Positions 15,101-16,379 of a stretch of DNA of 16,379 nucleotides are shown here, piece after piece. The stretch is from the NCBI GenBank assembly GCA_029940115.1, contig JAOZRQ010000019.1, positions 4,553-20,931 on the forward strand. The letters are read 5' to 3'. The notes under the pieces are model-generated. The model was not told the DNA's origin. It was given only the letters and a program-made list of their open reading frames with translations, and made no database searches. This stretch comes from Desulfobacterales bacterium. Its GTDB lineage: Bacteria > Desulfobacterota > Desulfobacteria > Desulfobacterales > 4be13. The translations under genes and the position numbers were made by a program. The first letter of the stretch is position 1; each line of letters opens with the position of its first letter.

Positions 15101-16379
15101 ACCCACCTCGGCTTGACGGAACTGATCGCGGAGACCAAAGCCGACTACATCACCAAAGCGGTTGAGCTTGCACAGGATACCGAAAGACTCCGAGGCCTCC
15201 GGACCTCCCTGCGCCAACGCATGCTCAACTCCCCTCTGTGTGATGAACAGACCTTTTCCCGATCCATCGAAGCGGCGTACCGGGAGATGTGGATGAGATG
15301 GGTGAGGGGCGAGAGGCGAGGGGTGATAGGGATGATAGGGGGTGAGGGCCTTGATCTTCGTTTCGGCCAGCCGCCACACGCTACTCCCGCCGGATTGGCA
15401 AATCCGATGGGCTTGGATTTGCCAATCCCCGACAAAAGACGTCGGGGACAGGTCCAAGCCGAACGAAGCGGCCCAAACGAAGATCATGGCCGGGGTGAGA
15501 GGCAAGAGGTGAGAGGTGAGGCAATCACCCCGGACCCAGTACCCCGGACCCAGTGCCCCTCGCCCCCTCGCCCCCTTGATACCAACAAGGCACTGAATGA
15601 GGCCCTTGGGCATCATCAGGCGGGACGGTTGGATGAGGCGGAGGCGGTCTATAGGCAAATTCTTGAGAGCGATCCGAATCATTCCGACTCGGTTCACTAT
15701 CTCGGGTTTATCGCTCATCAGCGGGATGACCATGAGACCGCCATCAAGCTGATGCAGCGGGCAATTGAGATGCGTCCGAACAATCCGATTTACTACAACA
15801 ACATGGGGGTCGCACTGAATGACCAGGGGCGGGTCAAAGAGGCGATAGCGGCTTATCGCAAGACCATAGAGATCCGGCCAGACTACGCGGAGGCGCACAA
15901 TAATTTGGGCAACCTGCTGAACGATCAGGGCGCGTTGGCGGATGCCATCGCGTGCTACCGCCGGGCATTGGAGATCAAACCCGACTATGCCGAAGCGTAC
16001 AACAACATGAGTGTCGCACTCAAAGATCAGGGCAGACTGGATGAGGCGATTGAATGTTGCCGCAGGACCCTGGAGATCATGCCGGAGAATCCCGAGGTTC
16101 ATAACAACATGGGCAACGCATATAAGGAGATGGGCGATCTGGACCCCGCGATAGCCTGCTATAAAAAAGCCCTGACCCTCAAATCGGATTACGACAAGGC
16201 GCACAGCAATCTGCTCCTGTCGCTTCAGTACGGCTCGGAGAACACCCCGGAATGGCTTTGCCAACAGCATCGGATCTGGAATGACCGCTACGCGGGCGAG
16301 GGTCCTTTGACAAGCTCAGGAACCGGTCCTTTGACAAGCTCAGGAACCGGTCCTTTGACAAGCTCAGGAACCGGTCCTT
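1..16379 (+). CDS. Giant multi-module TPR-GT41 (SPINDLY/OGT-like) protein, partial at both ends
   Basis: One reading frame, first full codon at 2, is open without a stop to 16378 (5,459 codons). I translated it line by line and it stays in phase through every module and linker. It encodes six complete copies and one partial copy of a TPR array followed by a GT41 glycosyltransferase domain, joined by Pro/Ser/Gly-rich linkers. Known family members such as plant SPINDLY or animal OGT carry one TPR array and one catalytic domain in about 900-1,050 residues; here single modules of 647-787 residues are fused in series. The GT41 family transfers GlcNAc (OGT) or fucose (SPY) to Ser/Thr of intracellular proteins; donor and acceptor are unknown here. 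I saw no signal peptide or membrane segment, but the N-terminus is outside the window. The ATG at 164 is not taken as the start: the frame is open upstream with repeat sequence like later linkers, and no Shine-Dalgarno motif precedes it. Confidence 0.97.
164..1288 (+). other. Module 1 TPR array (about 11 repeats)
   Basis: About eleven 34-residue TPRs end to end, of the SPY/OGT type, with the pattern YAEAYNNMGNxLKxQG followed by xLDEAIxCYRKALEIxPD. The first two repeats have a distinct form (FHQNGRLDEAETIYEKVIEV, then HADALHLFGVIQHQRG) that recurs at the start of modules 2, 3, 4, 5 and 7. Repeat 10 has an unusual GAGAYYNMG start instead of YAEAYNNMG. In this family TPR superhelices bind protein substrates along their inner groove, with Asn ladders; Asn-rich NN/NM positions are visible in most repeats. 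This is the longest array in the window. Confidence 0.93.
1289..2524 (+). other. Module 1 GT41 glycosyltransferase domain
   Basis: A connecting segment starting YHQAHSNFLFTLHY leads into the N-lobe RLRVGYVSPDFRSHSCAYF. The His at 1487-1489 aligns by motif with the His of human OGT's GYVSSDFGNH (H498). DHWYDT, DILVDLAGHTANNR and QVTWLGYPDTSG follow. The C-lobe has SFNNLAKVT with Lys at 1988-1990, equivalent to OGT K842, then ALDPFPYNGTTTSFEALWMG and the closing EAAYREIWVRW helix. The LDPFPYNGTTT loop and the C-terminal YREIW are closer to plant SPINDLY than to animal OGT, so fucose or GlcNAc donors are both possible. About 412 residues, complete. Confidence 0.94.
2525..2653 (+). other. Linker 1, proximal G-rich segment
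   Basis: Immediately after the last helix of the module 1 GT domain the DNA becomes a G-rich near-simple sequence (strings of gaggggc and gtgagaggc), translated as VRGEGQEVKQDEGRDMRGEG. The same kind of sequence starts linker 6 (VRGERRGV). It looks like intergenic low-complexity DNA that has been absorbed into the reading frame. It is followed by a short non-repetitive stretch leading into the EFR repeats. Confidence 0.75.
2654..3010 (+). repeat. Linker 1, divergent EFRISP repeats
   Basis: Three diverged copies begin at EFRISP (2654, 2789 and 2888) with spacings of 135 and 99 bp. Two of them share DIQTRPAGLQIPTE. They are older or shortened relatives of the regular 132-bp repeats that follow, since they share the EFR[IV]SP and FQFxVPM words. 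The peptide is rich in Pro, Glu and Ile and is probably extended rather than globular. Confidence 0.82.
3011..3808 (+). repeat. Linker 1, six 132-bp (44-residue) tandem repeats
   Basis: Units start at ASEFR: 3011, 3143, 3275, 3407, 3542 and 3674, ending at 3808. Spacings are 132 bp, or 135 bp where one codon is inserted (FQEVPM; KPAAVG). Each unit reads SEFRVSPDDISKP, then a variable SETPTLEKPPADES-like part, then IQFQVPM or QFQAPT. The unit ends alternate strictly between an EFW type and a PESP type, so the array is three 264-bp dimers. Unit 4 is the most diverged in its middle (AAEPGTPALGKQ), and unit 5 has SSDDIWKPTAEKE. Probably a long extended or fibrous spacer with many Ser/Thr next to Pro. 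Confidence 0.95.
3809..3892 (+). other. Linker 1, distal non-repeat tail
   Basis: A short degenerate tail with SEFQVPISGKFQAQTPES and then EPGSPP connects the repeat array to the module 2 TPRs. It keeps the SEF start of a repeat unit, then loses the pattern. Confidence 0.7.
3893..4711 (+). other. Module 2 TPR array (about 8 repeats)
   Basis: About eight TPRs. The first pair has the characteristic form (RHQSGKLDEAEAVYKKILEI, then PDALHLLGVIQQQKG). Repeat 3 has a CCKKSLEL helix, repeat 4 the unusual INMGMGFKEMG, and repeat 7 a degenerate turn (NAYRDKSMAGEAI). The array is three repeats shorter than that of module 1. Confidence 0.92.
4712..5953 (+). other. Module 2 GT41 glycosyltransferase domain
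   Basis: Complete domain of about 414 residues. The connector is HSNMLFTLQHG. The catalytic-type His is at 4910-4912 in GYVSPDFRRHSCAYF, and DHWHST and DLAGHTESNR follow; the TES replaces the more usual TAN. The Lys is at 5411-5413 in SFNNISK. The donor loop is LDPFPYNGTTTTFEALFMG, with Phe where the other modules have Trp. It ends in SPLCDAKAFARS and YKEMWRRW. The conserved residues are present, so it is predicted to be active. Confidence 0.94.
5954..6019 (+). other. Linker 2, proximal KLEAG-type segment
   Basis: Encodes LKLEAGNQLQVSSFEGKYSANP. The DNA ctggaagctggaa is the same word that builds the 21-bp heptad repeat of linker 5 (12821-12946), here in a single degenerate copy. It may be a remnant of the same repeat family. 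Confidence 0.65.
6020..6181 (+). repeat. Linker 2, 42/45-bp palindrome-bearing tandem repeats
   Basis: Units start at GTG codons 6020 (45 bp), 6065 (42 bp), 6107 (42 bp) and 6149 (partial). Each encodes VSAPAGLPNP followed by (V)EEAP. Within each unit CCGGATT-gcca-AATCCGG forms a 7-bp stem with a 4-nt loop (the outer pair varies), so the array can fold into serial hairpins. The peptide is Pro/Ala/Ser-rich. The palindrome resembles REP-type extragenic repeats, and the same core appears in linker 6. Confidence 0.92.
6189..6214 (+). repeat. Linker 2, 26-nt perfect hairpin
   Basis: CGGTTCGGATT, a TGTC loop and AATCCGAACCG give a perfect 11-bp stem. It lies just downstream of the palindrome-bearing tandem repeats and contains the same GGATT...AATCC core. 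No T-run follows, so it is not a Rho-independent terminator. It is translated in frame as part of EVTVRICQSEPS. Confidence 0.85.
6257..6955 (+). other. Module 3 TPR array (about 7 repeats)
   Basis: About seven TPRs, the shortest array among the complete modules. The first repeat is compact (FEDAVALHQAGDLETAEAIY) and is followed by HADASHLLGVVASQKG. Repeat 4 has a CCQKGLEI helix, repeat 5 begins FPELHNEMGNALREKG, and repeat 6 has Arg in place of the usual Met/Leu (HNNRGIALLEQG). It follows 43 bases after the linker 2 hairpin. Confidence 0.92.
6956..8197 (+). other. Module 3 GT41 glycosyltransferase domain
   Basis: Complete, about 414 residues. The His is at 7157-7159 (GYVSPDFRRHSCAYF) and the Lys at 7658-7660 (SFNNLSKVN). 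DHWYST is present. The usual AGHTANNR motif is changed to AGHFAKNR, replacing a Thr next to the conserved Gly-His with Phe. The donor loop LDPFPYNGTTTTCDALWMG has Asp where the others have Glu; human OGT also has Asp at the motif-equivalent site. It ends in SPLCDAQAFARS and YREMWKKW. Confidence 0.94.
8196..8227 (+). other. G-quadruplex-type motif at start of linker 3
   Basis: Five runs of three or four G (8196-8199, 8204-8206, 8210-8213, 8217-8220, 8225-8227) are separated by loops of 4, 3, 3 and 4 nt on the coding strand, fitting the standard G-quadruplex rule. It sits exactly at the junction of the module 3 GT domain and the linker. A similar motif occurs in linker 6. Whether it folds in DNA or mRNA is not known. 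Confidence 0.7.
8198..8332 (+). repeat. Linker 3: Gly/Gln/His/Thr linker from simple repeats
   Basis: Beyond the G-rich start, this linker has two GGTGGTCAG copies (8237-8245, 8251-8259) and a CCACA-rich tract from about 8267 to 8327. CCCACAAGGCACA occurs at 8281-8293 and 8295-8307, a 14-nt period that is not a multiple of three, so the two copies are read in different frames. The peptide runs from GDGPGARGQGPVAGG to SHSPQGTTHKAQPTDHKPQ. It resembles bacterial intergenic simple repeats more than an evolved protein linker. Confidence 0.8.
8333..9247 (+). other. Module 4 TPR array (about 9 repeats)
   Basis: About nine TPRs. It starts with the characteristic pair (HHQAGRFDDAGRIYKQILQM, then HADALHLLGVIAHQSG). 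Repeats 4 to 7 are nearly uniform (YAEAYNNMGNALK type), which suggests recent duplication inside the array. Repeat 8 ends in the degenerate YYSKSMDIRAD, and the last repeat has YYRKAVEIRPA. Confidence 0.93.
9248..10522 (+). other. Module 4 GT41 glycosyltransferase domain, with connector insertion
   Basis: Complete, about 425 residues. The connector between HSNLLFTLQY and the QQH motif is 12 residues longer than in modules 1, 2, 5, 6 and 7 (35 versus 23 residues from HSN to the QH-type His) and includes FKDIGSPDPEHFSEW. The His is at 9482-9484 (GYVSPDFRGHSCAYF) and the Lys at 9983-9985 (SFNNLTKVT). VNWLGYPNTTG replaces the usual VTWLGYPDTTG. The donor loop is LDPFPYNGTTTTCEAMWMG. It ends in SPLCDAASFARA and YREMWVKW. 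Confidence 0.94.
10523..10663 (+). other. Linker 4: Pro/Ser/Gly/Ala-rich linker
   Basis: Encodes SGGTPEGPSSGTSPEED, then PPVGAPADASAPVPSPLP. No tandem repeat was found, unlike the other linkers. An 18-nt near-palindrome lies at 10587-10604, with a perfect 10-nt TGGCGCGCCA core and one mismatched pair outside it. The composition is typical of a flexible interdomain linker. Confidence 0.8.
10664..11581 (+). other. Module 5 TPR array (about 9 repeats)
   Basis: About nine TPRs. The first pair is present (HLHKSGELEKAQGIYDRVLS, then PDALHFSGVIAHQTG). Repeat 6 is degenerate (LMLNNQHKPDEALPLLRKAV). Repeats 7 and 8 use NNLGNALNNL and look like recent duplicates of each other. Repeat 8 starts YADTAYNLG, an atypical register. 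Confidence 0.92.
11582..12808 (+). other. Module 5 GT41 glycosyltransferase domain
   Basis: Complete, about 409 residues. The His is at 11780-11782 (GYVSPDFRFHSCAYF) and the Lys at 12278-12280 (SFNNLTKVT). The DHW motif is HHW here, and the following text is YITLDKDHDE rather than YSTxGK. GFLCYTLYATP is one residue shorter than GFLCYSPLYNTP of module 1. The donor loop LDPFPYNGTTTTCEALWMG is intact, and the C-terminal end is YREMWRK. The core residues are conserved; the small changes may mark specialisation or early drift. Confidence 0.93.
12821..12946 (+). repeat. Linker 5: six 21-bp heptad repeats (SSKLEAG type)
   Basis: Six units start at 12821, 12842, 12863, 12884, 12905 and 12926, exactly 21 bp apart. 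They encode S[SF]KLEAG-type heptads; the third ends in L in place of G and the last is SAELEAV. The DNA is a near-simple repeat of aagctggaagctgg. A 7-residue period with Leu at a fixed place could give a helical rod, but Gly in most heptads argues against a stable coiled coil. The same ctggaagctggaa word occurs once in linker 2. Confidence 0.93.
12947..13051 (+). other. Linker 5, distal segment with inverted 20-nt element
   Basis: After the heptads the linker reads VIAKVDTQRPKIKVQEPLASP, then FLSLSKDAPRPSP. Bases 13010-13029 (TTCCTGAGCTTGTCGAAGGA) are the reverse complement, with one mismatch, of a 20-nt stretch in the 24-bp repeats at 16301-16379. On both sides lies C-rich sequence such as gcccctcgcctcccccc, the complement of the G-rich strings in linkers 1 and 6. 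Confidence 0.85.
13052..14062 (+). other. Module 6 TPR array (about 10 repeats, lacks the usual first pair)
   Basis: About ten TPRs. It differs from all the other arrays in lacking the paired first repeats (the xHQxGRLDEAExIY and DALHLLGVIAHQ forms). It begins directly with an ordinary repeat, AFYNKGNQLIGEGRLDEAI. The remaining repeats are regular; repeat 3 has NAWKSLNRFEDAM and repeat 6 has ALYNMGNVMNDLG. The missing pair may have been removed when the linker 5 repeats expanded or recombined. Confidence 0.92.
14063..15301 (+). other. Module 6 GT41 glycosyltransferase domain
   Basis: Complete, about 413 residues. The His is at 14261-14263 (GYVSPDFRKHSCAYF) and the Lys at 14762-14764 (SFNNLSKVT). 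IFCY is IFSY here, so the otherwise invariant Cys is lost. QVSWLGYPDTTGLDTIDYRI follows and is close to the plant SPY form. The donor loop is LDPFPYNGTTTSFEALWMG, as in module 1. It ends in SPLCDEQTFSRS and YREMWMRW. Predicted active. Confidence 0.94.
15320..15348 (+). other. G-quadruplex-type motif in linker 6
   Basis: G-runs at 15320-15323, 15329-15331, 15338-15342 and 15346-15348 have loops of 5, 6 and 3 nt, fitting the usual G-quadruplex rule on the coding strand. Like the motif at 8196-8227 it lies directly after the closing YREMW helix of a GT41 domain. Confidence 0.7.
15352..15486 (+). repeat. MITE-like element with nested inverted repeats
   Basis: The ends TGATCTTCGTTTCGGCC (15352-15368) and GGCCCAAACGAAGATCA (15470-15486) are inverted repeats matching at 16 of 17 positions. 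Inside are a perfect 14-bp inverted pair (GGATTGGCAAATCC at 15392-15405 and GGATTTGCCAATCC at 15415-15428) and a perfect 7-bp pair (CCCCGAC at 15427-15433 and GTCGGGG at 15441-15447). The total length is 135 bp, a multiple of three, so it leaves the frame intact. I could not identify target-site duplications with confidence. It could be a small mobile element or a structured REP/BIME-like repeat. Confidence 0.75.
15584..16189 (+). other. Module 7 TPR array (about 6 repeats)
   Basis: About six TPRs, starting with the characteristic pair (HHQAGRLDEAEAVYRQILES, then SDSVHYLGFIAHQRD). Repeat 5 has Ser for the usual Gly (YNNMSVALKDQG) and a CCRRTLEI helix. Repeat 6 ends in TLKSD, next to a normal YDKAHSNLLLSLQYG connector, so the array is complete in the window and is the shortest one seen. 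Confidence 0.92.
16190..16300 (+). other. Module 7 GT41 connector, truncated by window edge
   Basis: AHSNLLLSLQYGSENTPEW and QQHRIWNDRYA match the segment that links TPRs to the catalytic domain in modules 1-6. In those modules WNDxHA is followed by (K/R)PLAxEI and then the GYVSPDFR motif. Here the match stops after WNDRYA and a repeat begins. The catalytic domain would lie outside the window, so whether module 7 is intact is unknown. Confidence 0.85.
16301..16379 (+). repeat. 24-bp tandem repeat inserted inside module 7
   Basis: Three perfect 24-bp units (16301-16324, 16325-16348, 16349-16372) and part of a fourth run into the window edge. In frame each encodes GPLTSSGT. The unit contains TCCTTTGACAAGCTCAGGAA, the inverted partner (19 of 20) of the linker 5 element at 13010-13029. 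From memory, this FLSLSKD/FDKLR-type sequence is a common dispersed repeat in bacterial genomes. Its length, a multiple of three, keeps the frame. Confidence 0.93.

Larger units (their letters stand above)
15302..15583 (+). other. Linker 6: composite of G-rich DNA, inverted repeats and simple repeats
   Basis: Three parts are visible. A G-rich start (15302-15350) encodes VRGERRGVIGMIGG. A 135-bp inverted-repeat element follows at 15352-15486. The last part (15487-15583) holds an inverted pair CCGGGGTGA/TCACCCCGG at 15490-15498 and 15525-15533, a perfect 14-nt tandem ACCCCGGACCCAGT at 15527-15540 and 15541-15554, and a C-rich stretch (PSPPRP). The peptide is Arg/Gly/Pro-rich with no protein-like pattern, yet the frame is preserved. 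Confidence 0.82.

Noticed and set aside
13565..16270. A 901-codon open frame on the minus strand, and shorter minus-strand frames opposite the other TPR arrays.
   Set aside because: They are mirror images of the repeated GC-rich TPR codons. Their peptides show only the antisense echo of the 34-residue repeat, with no recognisable family, while the + strand has clear TPR and GT41 motifs throughout.
1..16379. An operon of seven separate TPR-GT41 genes.
   Set aside because: No stop codon occurs in the coding frame at any module junction, and no ribosome-binding site with start codon is needed or evident in the linkers.
1..16379. Assembly artefact that stacked copies of one gene.
   Set aside because: Modules differ in TPR number, in linkers and at many codons, so they are true paralogous copies. 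The exact short repeats (1-154, 16301-16379) could still have a wrong copy number.

Overview
The window is one uninterrupted piece of a single gene. On the + strand the frame whose first full codon is at position 2 has no stop codon through to 16378. That is 5,459 codons, roughly 600 kDa at 110 Da per residue. Neither the start codon nor the stop codon lies inside the window, so the full protein is larger. No second gene, RNA gene or intergenic region was found; every base is coding in this frame.

The protein is a tandem array of one repeated module: a tetratricopeptide repeat (TPR) superhelix followed by a GT41 glycosyltransferase domain of the SPINDLY/O-GlcNAc-transferase (SPY/OGT) type. 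Six modules are complete (164-2524, 3893-5953, 6257-8197, 8333-10522, 10664-12808, 13052-15301). A seventh begins at 15584 and runs off the right edge after its TPRs. A linker at 1-163 that resembles later linkers suggests at least one more module upstream. All six catalytic domains keep the His of the GYVSPDFRxHS motif, the Lys of SFNNLxK, the DPFPYNGTTT donor-site loop and the C-terminal YREMW helix, so all look potentially active. The TPR arrays differ in length (about 11, 8, 7, 9, 9, 10 and at least 6 repeats).

The linkers are as unusual as the modules. Each is built from a different repeat: a 99-bp Pro-rich duplication, a 132-bp (44-residue) repeat arranged as 264-bp dimers, a 42/45-bp unit carrying a small palindrome, a 14-bp tandem repeat, a 21-bp heptad repeat, a composite with nested inverted repeats, and a 24-bp repeat. 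Several look like intergenic repetitive DNA (REP-like palindromes, simple repeats, G-rich strings) that now sits in frame inside a giant gene. One 20-nt element and one palindrome core recur in two different linkers each.

The organism cannot be named from this sequence. GC-rich DNA with strong G/C third-position bias and bacterial-style TPR-SPY proteins point to a bacterium. A large-genome, repeat-rich lineage such as Desulfobacterota or a relative is my guess, at low confidence.

Functionally, the TPRs presumably bind protein substrates and each GT41 domain would transfer a sugar (GlcNAc or fucose; the sequence does not settle which) to Ser/Thr. A polypeptide with six or more such heads could act as a multivalent or processive protein-glycosylation machine. 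The Ser/Thr/Pro-rich linkers are plausible self-substrates. Both ideas are inference.
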